DNA from: Tessaracoccus sp. OH4464_COT-324
GTDB lineage: Bacteria; Actinomycetota; Actinomycetes; Propionibacteriales; Propionibacteriaceae
Length of the DNA stretch: 38,384 nt
Direction of reading: 5' to 3'
Assembly: GCF_003932855.1 (NCBI RefSeq)
Contig: NZ_RQYZ01000021.1
Coordinates: forward strand, 1 to 38,384
Within the stretch, counting starts at the first letter, position 1, and every line of letters begins with the position of its first letter. Made by a program: the position numbers and the translations under genes. Positions 27,006-35,249 of the stretch are shown piece by piece. Under the pieces are notes generated by a model. It did no database searches. It was given only the letters and a program-made list of their open reading frames with translations, and was not told where the DNA came from.

Positions 27006-27042
27006 AGCTGGGGCGCCCCGCACATGGCAGGGCGCCCCAGCT
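27006..27042. terminator. Bidirectional hairpin between guaB1 and ctaF
   Basis: AGCTGGGGCGCC (27006-27017) pairs perfectly with GGCGCCCCAGCT (27031-27042); a further C-G pair (27018/27030) extends the stem to 13 bp over an 11-nt loop. It lies 14 bp beyond the end of ctaF on the minus strand and 123 bp beyond guaB1. Reading the minus strand, GTGGTTTTC follows, so it best fits the ctaC-D-F operon. The remaining bases of 26883-27056 hold nothing I recognise. Confidence 0.8.
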
Positions 27043-27056
27043 ATATCGTCTCAGGC

Positions 27057-27455
27057 TCAGTGCCGGTAATCCCCTCGGTAGAACTCGAGGATCCAGCCGG
27101 ACACGGCCCAGATTCCCAGCCCAAAACCGATCATGGAGATCCACCACTGCTCGAACGAGGGGCCGAGCAGAATCACCGAGATGACCAGAGCGCACCAGAA
27201 AGGCCAGATCGACTTCGGCGGAAAGAACCCGTAGGGGCCGGCGGCCTCCTCGATGGTCGCATCCAAGCGGTCTTCCGGGCGCGCGTCGAAGTGCTTAGCT
27301 TCGTACTGCAGGAAACTGGCGATCATCACACCCAGAACAAAGGTGAAGGCCAACGCGACAGTCCCGATCACCTCCCCGGACATGAACCAGTAGACGGGGG
27401 TGACCACGAGGAAGAAGGCTCCGATGAACCAGAACACCAAGGCTTCGGTTTTCAT
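27057..27455 (-). CDS. ctaF: Cytochrome c oxidase subunit IV, actinobacterial type
   Basis: A 132-residue small oxidase subunit found with actinobacterial aa3 oxidases. Four hydrophobic segments are visible: about 5-25, 31-49, 84-101 and 105-122. The conserved stretch GPYGFFPPKSIWPFWCALV sits before the third helix, and the end reads FYRGDYRH. It is a structural part of the bcc-aa3 supercomplex. ATG 27455 overlaps the ctaD stop by one base (TAATG), and AGGAGG lies 8 nt upstream inside ctaD, so translation is coupled. It is the last gene of ctaC-ctaD-ctaF. Confidence 0.96.
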   Translation of the reverse strand: MKTEALVFWFIGAFFLVVTPVYWFMSGEVIGTVALAFTFVLGVMIASFLQYEAKHFDARPEDRLDATIEEAAGPYGFFPPKSIWPFWCALVISVILLGPSFEQWWISMIGFGLGIWAVSGWILEFYRGDYRH

Positions 27456-29146
27456 TACTTGCCCTCCTCGATTTCGTTGCTGTCGTCGCCGTCGAGCAGT
27501 TCGCCGGGATCGACGTCATGCTCGTCCTCTGCCAGCTCCGGATGCGCTGCGTCAAGCGCCGGGTTGAGCGAGCGCACGCGCGGCAGCGAGGCGAAGTTGT
27601 GTCGCGGGGGCGGGCAGGAGGTGGCCCACTCGAGCGAGCGTCCCCAGCCCCAGGGGTCGTTGACCTCGACCTTGGGCGCCTTGCGGGTGATCCACACATT
27701 CCAGAAGAAGGGCAGCATGGATACGCCCAGCATGAACGCGCCGAACGTGGAAATCTGGTTCAGCAGCGTGAATCCTTCCCACGAGCCATAGTCCGCGTAT
27801 CGGCGAGGAAGGCCGGCGACGCCCAACCAGTGCTGAACGAGGAACGTGATGTGGAAGCCAATGAAGATCAGCCAGAAGTGCACTTTGCCCCAACGCTCGT
27901 CCAGCAGCTTCCCGGTGAATTTCGGCCACCAGTAATAGAAGCCGGCGAAGGTGGCGAAAACCACAGTACCGAACAGCACGTAGTGGAAGTGCGCCACGAC
28001 GAAGTAGGTGTCAGAAACCTGGAAGTCCAGCGGAGGCGAGGCCAGGATGATGCCGGTCAGGCCACCGAACAGGAAGGTGACCAGGAAGCCGATAGCGAAG
28101 GTCATCGACGTGTTGAATGTCAGCGATCCCCGCCAGATGGTTCCGATCCAGTTGAAGAACTTCACGCCCGTCGGGATGGCGATCATGAAGGTCATGAACG
28201 AGAAGAACGCGAGGTCAACCGCGCCGGTGACGAACATGTGGTGTGCCCACACCGAGACCGAGAGCGCCCCGATCGACAGCGTCGCGAACACCAGGCCGTA
28301 GTAGCCGAACACCGGCTTGCGGCTGAAGGTGGAGAGCACCTCGGTGATGATGCCGAAGAACGGCAGCGCGATGACGTAGACCTCGGGGTGGCCGAAGAAC
28401 CAGAAGAGGTGCTGGTAGAGCATCGCACCGCCGGAGGCGGCGTCGAATATGTGCGAGCCCAGGACCCGATCGGATCCCAGCACGAGCAGAGCCGCACCCA
28501 GCACCGGGAAGACGATGATCACCATCATCGAGGTGACCAGGATGTTCCAACTGAAGATCGGCATCCGGAACATGGTCATGCCCGGGGCGCGCATGCAGAT
28601 GATGGTGGTGATGAAGTTCACGGCACCCAGGATCGACGATAGGCCGAGCAGGTAGAGACCCATCACCCACAGATTTGACCCAAACCCGGGCGAGTGCAGC
28701 GTCGTGGACAGCGGGGGGTAAGCGAACCAACCGAAGCTAGCCGCCCCACCGGGGCTGAGGAAGCCGCCACAGGCCATCAGCGATCCCAGGATGTAAAGCC
28801 AGAACGCGAAGGCGTTCATCCTCGGGAAGGCGACATCCGGTGCACCGAGTTGCAGCGGCAGCATCGCATTGGCGAAGCCCGCGAACATCGGAGTTGCGAA
28901 CATCAGCAGCATGATGGTGCCGTGCATGGTGAAGAACTGGTTAAACGTCTCGTGGTTCATGAACATCATGCCGGGGCTGGCTAGCTCGGCTCGGATGCCG
29001 AGAGCAAGCACTCCTCCGAAGATGAAGAAGACCATCGAGGAGAAGAAGTACATGTTGCCCAGCACCTTGTGGTCGGTGGTGGTCAGGTACTTCATGAAAT
29101 TCAGGCCCAACTTGTGCTGTGCCGCGTCAGCAGTGACTGCACTCAT
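27455..29146 (-). CDS. ctaD: Cytochrome c oxidase subunit I
   Basis: The 563-residue catalytic subunit, reducing O2 to water at heme a3-CuB and pumping protons. Twelve helices are expected. Visible signatures: [13 protein letters not shown] (heme a ligand), [14 protein letters not shown] (CuB His and the cross-linked Tyr), [10 protein letters not shown] (CuB His pair), and [10 protein letters not shown] (hemes a and a3). The Glu of the D-channel is provided by GHPEVY in this A-type layout. ATG 29146 has AAGGAGG about 9 nt upstream at the end of ctaC; the two genes are 3 nt apart. The C-terminal tail is acidic and cytoplasmic. Confidence 0.98.
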   Translation of the reverse strand: MSAVTADAAQHKLGLNFMKYLTTTDHKVLGNMYFFSSMVFFIFGGVLALGIRAELASPGMMFMNHETFNQFFTMHGTIMLLMFATPMFAGFANAMLPLQLGAPDVAFPRMNAFAFWLYILGSLMACGGFLSPGGAASFGWFAYPPLSTTLHSPGFGSNLWVMGLYLLGLSSILGAVNFITTIICMRAPGMTMFRMPIFSWNILVTSMMVIIVFPVLGAALLVLGSDRVLGSHIFDAASGGAMLYQHLFWFFGHPEVYVIALPFFGIITEVLSTFSRKPVFGYYGLVFATLSIGALSVSVWAHHMFVTGAVDLAFFSFMTFMIAIPTGVKFFNWIGTIWRGSLTFNTSMTFAIGFLVTFLFGGLTGIILASPPLDFQVSDTYFVVAHFHYVLFGTVVFATFAGFYYWWPKFTGKLLDERWGKVHFWLIFIGFHITFLVQHWLGVAGLPRRYADYGSWEGFTLLNQISTFGAFMLGVSMLPFFWNVWITRKAPKVEVNDPWGWGRSLEWATSCPPPRHNFASLPRVRSLNPALDAAHPELAEDEHDVDPGELLDGDDSNEIEEGK

Positions 29147-29149
29147 TGA

Positions 29150-29998
29150 TCAGCCCTCCTTCTTGGTGGTGTCGGGCAGAACATGCTTCGTGGTCTGCGG
29201 CATCGCGATGTGCCCGGTCTGGCCGTCAGCCGCCAGTTCCTTGACGTGCTTGTGGAACTCGGCTTCCTCGACGACGTGCACCTTGAACAGCATCGCGGAG
29301 TGGAACTCCCCGCAAAGTTCGGCGCACTTGCCGTCGTAGACACCAACCTTGTTCGGCGTCACTTGGAAGGAGTTCGGATGCCCCGGGATGACGTCGAGTT
29401 TGAAGTAGAATGCGGGAACCCAGAACGAGTGGATGACGTCGGCCGAGTCCAGGTTGAATTTGACGGTTTTGTTGACCGGCAAGTACAGGTCAGGGATCTT
29501 TTCGAGAGTGCCCCGGTTGTGTGCGTCCACGCCGATCCCCGGAATCTCCTCGCCGTGGTAGTTGAACGTCCAGGACCACTTCTGCCCGATGACGTCCACG
29601 ACGAGGTCGGGCTCAGCTTCCATGTCGAGCACCGCCTCCGAGGCCCGCATGGTGTACAGGAAAAGAACTCCGATGATCAGGAACGGTACAAGCGTGTACA
29701 ACAGTTCCAGGGGCAGGTGGTACTTGGTCTGGCGGGGGGCCTCCTTGTCCCCTTCCCTGCGACGGTAACGGAACACTGCCCACAGGATCAGCGCCCAGAC
29801 GATCACGCCCACGACCAACGCGGCGACCCAGAAACCGAACCAGAGGTCGCCAATGTAGGGAGCCTGCTCCGATGCCGGCTCCGGGAGGCCGAACCGCGCC
29901 CATTGCCCAGAACAGCCCGTCAATCCAACAAGCGACAACGCGCTTGCCAGAGCGAGTGTCCCTCGGCGGCTCTTTGGCTGAGGATTACTTCTCACCAC
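29150..29998 (-). CDS. ctaC: Cytochrome c oxidase subunit II (CuA), lipoprotein
   Basis: A 282-residue subunit that receives electrons at the CuA centre. The signal peptide ends in a lipobox LTGC (Cys29), then two helices (about 48-72 and 95-115) and the outside cupredoxin domain. CuA ligands are seen in CAELCGEFHSAM (Cys225, Cys229, His233, Met236), with the first His in DVIHSFWVP. I chose GTG 29998, which has GGAAGG 6 nt upstream; GTG 29995 is nearly as good, and the open frame to 30055 lacks support. It begins the operon ctaC-ctaD-ctaF. Confidence 0.96.
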   Translation of the reverse strand: MVRSNPQPKSRRGTLALASALSLVGLTGCSGQWARFGLPEPASEQAPYIGDLWFGFWVAALVVGVIVWALILWAVFRYRRREGDKEAPRQTKYHLPLELLYTLVPFLIIGVLFLYTMRASEAVLDMEAEPDLVVDVIGQKWSWTFNYHGEEIPGIGVDAHNRGTLEKIPDLYLPVNKTVKFNLDSADVIHSFWVPAFYFKLDVIPGHPNSFQVTPNKVGVYDGKCAELCGEFHSAMLFKVHVVEEAEFHKHVKELAADGQTGHIAMPQTTKHVLPDTTKKEG

Positions 29999-30071
29999 TC
30001 GTTGCCTTCCAACTCTCCTTGTGCATGAAACCCACGCACGCACAGCACTGCACAAGTCACCTTAACGTAAA

Positions 30072-30110
30072 ACAGCACCCCCGGGTGAAACTCGCCAAGC
30101 AAGGGGTGCT
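30072..30110 (-). terminator. Terminator between erpA and ctaC
   Basis: On the minus strand AGCACCCC (30110-30103) pairs with GGGGTGCT (30081-30074) over a 21-nt loop, and GTTTTA follows. It lies 30 bp after the erpA stop, ahead of the ctaC promoter region. Confidence 0.65.
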
Positions 30111-30139
30111 ATTTCTACGCGAAGGGTGGGAAGGACAGG

Positions 30140-30490
30140 TCAGTGGAAAGAGTCCCCGCAGGCGCAGGAACCCTGAGCGTTGGGGTTGTCGATGGAGAAG
30201 CCTTGCTGGGAGATGGTGTCGACGAAGTCGATGGAGGCCCCGGTCAGGTAGGGCGCGCTGAGTTTGTCGGTCACCACTCGGACGCCGTCGTAGTCGGTCA
30301 CGACATCATCATCAAGGTCACGGTCATCGAAATAGAGCTGGTAGCGCAGCCCCGAGCAGCCACCCGGCTGAACGGCGATGCGCAGGGACAGATCATCGCG
30401 CCCCTCCGCGTCGAGCAACGCGCGCACCTTGGTAACAGCGGCGTCGGTAAGGGTCACACCCGGCAGGGCCGTCGACTGGGTCTCGGTCAC
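30140..30490 (-). CDS. erpA: Iron-sulfur cluster insertion protein ErpA (HesB/IscA family)
   Basis: A 116-residue A-type carrier that hands Fe-S clusters to apo-enzymes. The three cluster cysteines are present: Cys45 in QPGGCSGLRY and the CxC pair Cys109/Cys111 in GSCACGDSFH at the very end. GTG 30490 has GGAG 5 nt upstream. It is the counterpart of mycobacterial Rv2204c, also next to a glycerate-kinase-like gene and ctaC. Its likely client here is the Rieske protein, among others (inference). It lies 72 bp downstream of the glycerate-kinase-like gene on the same strand and may be cotranscribed with the psp genes. Confidence 0.95.
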   Translation of the reverse strand: MTETQSTALPGVTLTDAAVTKVRALLDAEGRDDLSLRIAVQPGGCSGLRYQLYFDDRDLDDDVVTDYDGVRVVTDKLSAPYLTGASIDFVDTISQQGFSIDNPNAQGSCACGDSFH

Positions 30491-30562
30491 ACTAACTCCA
30501 TACTTCTGATAGAACGGTCGCCGCCAAGTCTACGTAAAATGCCCAAGTGGACTCAACGCAGC

Positions 30563-31357
30563 TCAAAAGCGCCAGGAGCGAGCGACTCGACGCGCGAGTT
30601 CAGCCAAGTCTGCGACGTCCGCCACCCCGCCTGAGGAGTGGAACACCGGATAGGCAGCCTCGATGCCCGCCAACCGAAGCTCCCGGGCGGAAATGAAGCA
30701 CCGCTCGGCGACAACGATCACCGGAACCAGAAACTCCGTCGCAACTTCGACCACCCGCGCGACGAGTGGTCCGCCCCGCAGGTGGAAATCCAGTTCGTTG
30801 GTGCCCACCACCACCAGGTCCGCTTCGCCGGCACCACGTCGAAAACCGGACGCGGCGATCTCATACGGCAGGCTCTCCGCCAACCGCACCCCCGCCGCGA
30901 TGAGCAGCGCGCCCAGGCCATTCACGGCACCCGCACCGGGGCCATCAGCGAGGCCGTTCTCGGCCAACCAGTTCACCGCAGCAGCATCGGCAGCGAGCCC
31001 TCCCGCCAAACCCTCACCCAGGGTCCGCGAGTTGCGCACAGCCGCGCCCTTGAGCCCGGTCAGTTCAAGCTCGCTCTCGCCGTCCGCAACGATCGCAGTC
31101 CAGTCGGAGCGTTCCAACACTCGACGCGCCGCCCGCGCCGCGCTCGGCTGGAAAGTACACCCGCGTAGATCAATGATCGCCTCACCGCGGCCAAGAACCT
31201 CCGCGAGCTGGCCCAGGTCGCGGGGCGTAGGGTGCGATGGGGCCAGGTCCACGACGGCGACGCTCGCCCCCGCCTGGCGGAAGGCGGAGGCAAGCGTCGC
31301 AGACACGAGGCCCGGGGAGACCGAACCGATCGCCCCGGACGTGATCAATACTCTCAA
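30563..31357 (-). CDS. Shortened glycerate-kinase-like protein
   Basis: A 264-residue protein that keeps parts of the GlxK glycerate kinase fold but not its core. N-terminal VLITSGAIGSVSPGLVSATL parallels the family's DSFKGSLSA region. GAGAVNGLGALLIAAGVRL matches the family's PGAGAAGGLG segment, and DLVVVGTNELDF with VPVIVVAERCF matches the TGEG.LD/PVIALAG end. The central nucleotide-binding stretch with GGSATNDGG is absent, and normal length is about 360-380 residues. Counterpart by position of Rv2205c. The TTG start at 31357 overlaps the pspAA stop (TTGA), so it is translationally coupled to the psp operon. Kinase activity is doubtful; a regulatory or binding role is possible. Degeneration by deletion in this lineage is my inference. 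Confidence 0.8.
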   Translation of the reverse strand: MRVLITSGAIGSVSPGLVSATLASAFRQAGASVAVVDLAPSHPTPRDLGQLAEVLGRGEAIIDLRGCTFQPSAARAARRVLERSDWTAIVADGESELELTGLKGAAVRNSRTLGEGLAGGLAADAAAVNWLAENGLADGPGAGAVNGLGALLIAAGVRLAESLPYEIAASGFRRGAGEADLVVVGTNELDFHLRGGPLVARVVEVATEFLVPVIVVAERCFISARELRLAGIEAAYPVFHSSGGVADVADLAELARRVARSWRF

Positions 31358-31671
31358 CCCTCTTCGGTCGCCGCAGGCGCGTCTGGGATGAGACCGAACT
31401 GCTCGGAGTTCGCTTCCAGGATGACCTTGACCTCCTCCAAGGAGGAACTCGGGTCGGGAAGTACCATGTCGGATTCGACGATCACTTCGTCGGGCACCTC
31501 GGTGCCCAACTCGCGAATCCCGTCATAGAGCTTCACCAAGGCGGCGCGCATTCTTTCCTCGTCGCCAGCTTCCACCGCGGCTTCGAGCTCCACGTCGATG
31601 GCATTCAACGCTTCAAGGTGTTCAAGCTCCAGCACCCACTGGCCTTCGCCAAGGACTCGGACAATCATCAC
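31354..31671 (-). CDS. pspAA: PspA-associated protein PspAA
   Basis: A 105-residue, acidic cytoplasmic protein (MIVRVLGEGQW, LNAIDVELEAAVE, LYDGIRELG). The pattern, size and place directly after pspA fit the PspAA partner domain of actinobacterial and archaeal envelope-stress loci. It probably binds PspA and adjusts its assembly or output (family knowledge is thin). ATG 31671 has AGGAG 5 nt upstream and overlaps the pspA stop (ATGA). Its own stop overlaps the next start (TTGA), making a three-gene coupled unit. Confidence 0.85.
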   Translation of the reverse strand: MMIVRVLGEGQWVLELEHLEALNAIDVELEAAVEAGDEERMRAALVKLYDGIRELGTEVPDEVIVESDMVLPDPSSSLEEVKVILEANSEQFGLIPDAPAATEEG

Positions 31672-32495
31672 TGCTCCTGGTAGGGGTTGGGGGCAGGCTG
31701 TGGCTGAGCAGGCTGGGCCTGCTGCTGCGGCTGCACCACCTGGGCCTCCGGCAGGGGATGGGTGGGCGCGGTGATCGCCGCCGGCTGGCTTGTCGGGCCG
31801 CCGGTGAGCTGCGCTTTCATGGCCTGCAACTCGTTCTCAATGCCGGCTTCGATAGCCAGATTGTCAAGCTCCCGGGTCACGTCGTTGAGTCCGCTGGAGT
31901 CCTCCAGCGCCCCCGAAGCGATCAGCTCGTCGACGGCGTCGGCGCGAGACTGGAGCTGCAGCGTCTTGTCCTCGGCCCGCTGGATCGCCAGACCGATGTT
32001 GTTCATCTCCTCGGAGATGCCGGTGAAAGCCTCGTTGATCCGAGTCTGCGCCTCGGCTGCTGAGTAGGTGGCTTTGATGGTCTCCTTGCGGGTGCGGAAG
32101 GCATCAACCTTGGCCTGCAGGCGCGTGCTGGCGCGGACCAGTTTCTCCTCCTCGCCCTGCAACTGCGCATGCTGGGCCTGGAGATCCGCCAACTGCTGCT
32201 GCATCCCGGCCTTTCGGCTGAGCGCCTCGCGGGCAAGGTCCTCGCGATTGGACTGGATAGCGCGCTGGGCGGCGCTGGTGAGACGGTCGATTTCCTGGTT
32301 CAGTTTGTTGGCCTGCAGTTCCACACGCTTGCGGCTGGTGGCGACGTCGGCCACCCCCCTGCGCACGTTCTGCAGCAACTCCAACTGCTTCTGGTACGAG
32401 TAGTCGAGGGTTTCACGGGGGTCCTCATACTTGTCTAGGGCCTTGTTCGCCTTCGAGCGAAAAACCATCATGACGCGTTCAAAAATGCCTGCCAC
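31668..32495 (-). CDS. pspA: Phage shock protein A (PspA/IM30) family protein
   Basis: A 275-residue peripheral membrane protein of the ESCRT-III-like PspA/Vipp1 superfamily, which stabilises stressed membranes. The amphipathic beginning MAGIFERVMMVFRSKANKA is followed by YEDPRETLDYSYQKQ and a long coiled coil to about residue 230. A Pro/Gln-rich tail (PEAQVVQPQQQAQPAQ region) closes it, which is unusual for PspA and may be a binding or spacer segment. GTG 32495 is chosen because GGAAGGA lies 6 nt upstream and MAGIF is the usual start; TTG 32501 would add two residues. First gene of pspA-pspAA-glycerate-kinase-like, divergent from the DUF3043 gene. No PspB, PspC or ClgR-like regulator is in view. 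Confidence 0.95.
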   Translation of the reverse strand: MAGIFERVMMVFRSKANKALDKYEDPRETLDYSYQKQLELLQNVRRGVADVATSRKRVELQANKLNQEIDRLTSAAQRAIQSNREDLAREALSRKAGMQQQLADLQAQHAQLQGEEEKLVRASTRLQAKVDAFRTRKETIKATYSAAEAQTRINEAFTGISEEMNNIGLAIQRAEDKTLQLQSRADAVDELIASGALEDSSGLNDVTRELDNLAIEAGIENELQAMKAQLTGGPTSQPAAITAPTHPLPEAQVVQPQQQAQPAQPQPAPNPYQEQ

Positions 32496-32622
32496 AGTCA
32501 ATCCTTCCGGTGCGGGTGTGCACTAACAAAGGTACATGGTGGAGGAACCAAGACGGTTCACACCTCTCAAACCCGGTAGACTGCGGAACGCCTGAACCGT
32601 TGCCGAGCTTGTGAGGAAAGCT

Positions 32623-33237
32623 GTGGGACTCTTCCGCCCCTATGAGCGCACTGAGAAGTCTGAGCGCGCCGACACGAAGATCGTCGGCCGCACGAGCGAG
32701 GAGCCCGAGTTGGCCGACGCGCCCCAGCAGACCGCGTCCGCGAAACAGCGCGGAGCGAAGAAGGGCCCGACCCCAACCCGCCGAGAGGCGGAGGCCGCCC
32801 GCATGGCACGACTGCACCCGAACCTGACGCCCAAGGAACTGCGCAAACAGCAACGAGAGCGTAAGTACAAGGCGCGCGTCGAGGCCTGGGAGAGAGTTGA
32901 ACGCAGTCCGGAGCAGGTGCTGATGCGCGACTTCGTTGACGCGCGCTGGACCATAACCGAGTTCCTCTTCCCAGTGTTCATCCTGGTCTTGGCGGCGACT
33001 TTCGTGACGGTCGGCAACCCGACGGCAACCCTCTACGTGAGCCTCGCGCTCTACACGATCTTCCTGATGTCCATCATCAACATCTGGCTGATGTGGCGGT
33101 CCTTCAAGCGGTTGCTGGCCGATCGCCTGCCAAAGGCCTCCAGGCGAGGACTGCTCATGGCGATGATCAACCGTGCCATGATGATCCGCCGCTTCCGACG
33201 CCCAGCACCACGGATCCGAAGGGGAGACGATTTCTGA
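32623..33237 (+). CDS. DUF3043 membrane protein
   Basis: A 204-residue protein with a charged, Lys/Arg/Glu-rich N-terminal half (including THREE conserved-looking pieces GPTPTRREAEAAR, HPNLTPKELRKQQRE and MRDFVDARW) and two membrane helices near 110-130 and 136-160. A very basic tail (RRFRRPAPRIRRGDDF) follows. This layout is DUF3043, found throughout Actinobacteria near the ctaC/pepA region. Function unknown. GTG 32623 has GAGGA 5 nt upstream; GTG 32611 is a weaker option. The stop overlaps the next start (TGATG). Confidence 0.9.
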   Translation: MGLFRPYERTEKSERADTKIVGRTSEEPELADAPQQTASAKQRGAKKGPTPTRREAEAARMARLHPNLTPKELRKQQRERKYKARVEAWERVERSPEQVLMRDFVDARWTITEFLFPVFILVLAATFVTVGNPTATLYVSLALYTIFLMSIINIWLMWRSFKRLLADRLPKASRRGLLMAMINRAMMIRRFRRPAPRIRRGDDF

Positions 33238-33434
33238 TGTACCGTTGGCAGACAGAACCCGACATCACCGATGCCCTCGACGAGGCGGGGCTCAACCCTG
33301 TGTTCCCCAGCCAAGCGGAAGCCGAGGCCTGGCTGGGCGAGTTCTATGGAGACATTGCCGACCTCGGGGCCTCCACGGTTCAGCTAGTCGAGGACAGCCG
33401 CGTGGTCCTCGGCCCCATGTCCCTGCTTCCCTGA
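33237..33434 (+). CDS. Conserved small actinobacterial protein, 65 aa
   Basis: A 65-residue acidic protein without membrane segments. It begins MYRWQTEPDITDALDEAG and ends RVVLGPMSLLP. The pattern EAEAWLGEFYGDIADLGASTV, split here, and a closing V.GPMSL are familiar from small uncharacterised actinobacterial proteins. ATG 33237 overlaps the DUF3043 stop by one base, so it depends on translation of that gene. Its last 51 bases overlap the end of the convergent membrane-protein gene. Function unknown. Confidence 0.83.
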   Translation: MYRWQTEPDITDALDEAGLNPVFPSQAEAEAWLGEFYGDIADLGASTVQLVEDSRVVLGPMSLLP

Positions 33435-33704
33435 CCTGACCAGCAGCCAGACACCAAAACCGGCGGCGAGCGCCCCCACACCCATCACGAACGGCAGCTG
33501 AGTGCGCGCGGTGGTGACCCGCTCGTCGTAGGTCTGGACCCGACTGGTCTCCACCTCGGTCAGCGACGAGTAATGGCAGGTGTCCCCCGGAGCCATCGCG
33601 ACGCCCCGGCACTGCGGAGCCGGGTCGGCGTAGCTCATCCCCGCCCAGGTCACCAGGCCGAGCGCCGCAATGATGAAGGCCCAAAGCACAATTCGCTGTC
33701 GCAT
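33384..33704 (-). CDS. Small two-helix membrane protein, unknown function
   Basis: A 106-residue protein with two membrane helices (about 5-22 and 72-91) and an outside loop of about 50 residues holding CRGVAMAPGDTCHY. That CxG..M.PGD.C pattern recurs in small actinobacterial membrane proteins, where the two cysteines probably form a disulfide. ATG 33704 is used; TTG 33713 has GAGG 4 nt upstream and is possible. Its 3' end overlaps the convergent 65-residue gene by 51 bp, and codons in both frames look plausible. Divergent from pepA. No specific function can be given. Confidence 0.75.
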   Translation of the reverse strand: MRQRIVLWAFIIAALGLVTWAGMSYADPAPQCRGVAMAPGDTCHYSSLTEVETSRVQTYDERVTTARTQLPFVMGVGALAAGFGVWLLVRSGKQGHGAEDHAAVLD

Positions 33705-33729
33705 AGGCGACAAGCTACCTCAGTCTGGA

Positions 33730-33735
33730 TAGGGT
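33730..33735 (+). promoter_or_regulatory. Leaderless -10 element for pepA
   Basis: TAGGGT lies 6 nt before ATG 33742 and no ribosome site is present; transcription would begin at or beside the start codon. Confidence 0.55.
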
Positions 33736-33741
33736 GAAACA

Positions 33742-35226
33742 ATGCACAACCTAACTTTGGATCTCTCGAAGGCCGTTCCCCGCGACGCAGACATGGTCAT
33801 CGTCGGCCTGACCACCGTCGGGGACGTGACCTCCCTGGTTGGCGGTACGCAGGAACTCGATCAGGCCTACTTGGACACCTACTCCACGGCCCTGGGCGAC
33901 CTGGCGCTGGCCATGGACGCCAGCGCCGAGGCGGAGAAGGTCGTCATCCTGCCCCCCGCGAAGGGAACTCGCGTGGCCGTGGTGGGCCTCGGCGAGCCCG
34001 ACGTGTCCCCCGCCGTCCTGCGGCGCGCCGTCGGCACGGCGCTGCGCACGATCGCCGCCCTGCCCGGCGTGGGGAGCCTCCACGTCGCGGTCTCGCTGGA
34101 GCTGGCGGACCCGGAGCTGCTGCAGGCCGCCGTCGAGGGGGCCGCGCTCGGCGCCTACCGGGTGAGGAAGGTCACCGGCGAGTCCAAGCCAGAGCCGGTC
34201 GCGAAGCTGAGCTTCGTCGGCAAGTCCGATCTGAAAGACGCCATGTGTGTCACCAGGGCCACCGTGCGGGCCGTTTACCGCGCCCGGGACTGGTCCAACA
34301 CCCCGCCCAACCTGCTCTTCCCCGCGAGCTTCGCCGAAGAGGCCAAGGCCTACCTGAAGGAGGAACGCATCAGCGTCGAGGTCCTCGACGAGCGGGCCTT
34401 GGACAAGGGCGGCTACGGCGGCATCCTCGCCGTGGGCGGCGGATCCGCCCACGCGCCGCGGCTGGTGCGGATGGCCTACGCGCCGCGCGGCGCGAAGTTC
34501 CACCTGGCGCTGGTGGGCAAGGGCATCACCTTCGACTCCGGCGGCCTGGACATCAAACCCCCGGACTCGATGCTGGGGATGGAGTACGACATGTCCGGCG
34601 CCGCCGTCGTGATCTCCGCGATCCGCGCGATCGCCGAGCTGGGCCTCAAGGTTGCGGTCACCGCCTACGCGTCGATGGCCGAGAACATGCCCTCCGGCAC
34701 CTCCTACCGGCCCGGCGATGTGCTCACCATGTACGACGGGCAGACGGTCGAGAACTACAACACCGACGCCGAGGGCCGCCTCGTCATGGCCGACGCCATC
34801 GCCCGAGCCGGCCAGGACCGCCCGGACATGATCGTCGACGTCGCCACCCTCACCGGCGCCTGCATGGTGGCTCTGGGCACCCGCATCTCCGGCCTCATGG
34901 CCAGCGACGACGAGGCCGCCGACCGGGTGTTGGACGCCGCCGAGGCGGCTGGTGAGGCGTTCTGGCACCTCCCGATCACCGACGAGATTCGGGACGAATT
35001 GAAATCCACGATCGCCGACTTCCGCTCCGGGGGTAAGAGCCGCTGGGGTGGGGCGCTCGTCGCCGGCGCCTTCCTGCAGAAGTTCGTGCCCGACGGCGTG
35101 GCGTGGGCGCACCTGGATATCGCGGGCACTGCGGACACCAAGGAAGCACACGGCTACACGGTTGCCGGCGGCACCGGGGTGGCGGTGCGCACGCTGGTTG
35201 CGCTGGCGCAGCAGGCCGCCGGCTAG
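33742..35226 (+). CDS. pepA: Leucyl aminopeptidase (M17)
   Basis: A 494-residue cytoplasmic metallo-aminopeptidase that removes N-terminal residues from peptides. The C-terminal catalytic domain shows GKGITFDSGGLDIKP, YDMSGAA and NTDAEGRLVMADA (from Asn340), the two-metal site of the M17 family. The N-terminal half is the less conserved macro-like domain. The family forms hexamers and in some bacteria also binds DNA. The third quarter (about 34400-34900) is richer in GC than its neighbours. Corresponds to mycobacterial pepB (Rv2213), just before the dlaT/sucB region. It converges with the epimerase gene 23 bp away. Confidence 0.97.
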   Translation: MHNLTLDLSKAVPRDADMVIVGLTTVGDVTSLVGGTQELDQAYLDTYSTALGDLALAMDASAEAEKVVILPPAKGTRVAVVGLGEPDVSPAVLRRAVGTALRTIAALPGVGSLHVAVSLELADPELLQAAVEGAALGAYRVRKVTGESKPEPVAKLSFVGKSDLKDAMCVTRATVRAVYRARDWSNTPPNLLFPASFAEEAKAYLKEERISVEVLDERALDKGGYGGILAVGGGSAHAPRLVRMAYAPRGAKFHLALVGKGITFDSGGLDIKPPDSMLGMEYDMSGAAVVISAIRAIAELGLKVAVTAYASMAENMPSGTSYRPGDVLTMYDGQTVENYNTDAEGRLVMADAIARAGQDRPDMIVDVATLTGACMVALGTRISGLMASDDEAADRVLDAAEAAGEAFWHLPITDEIRDELKSTIADFRSGGKSRWGGALVAGAFLQKFVPDGVAWAHLDIAGTADTKEAHGYTVAGGTGVAVRTLVALAQQAAG

Positions 35227-35249
35227 CTCCGGCTGAAGCGCGGGCTCGC

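Noticed and set aside
27518-28642. 374-codon plus-strand open frame opposite ctaD
   Set aside because: Antisense to the catalytic oxidase subunit; no family resemblance or ribosome site.
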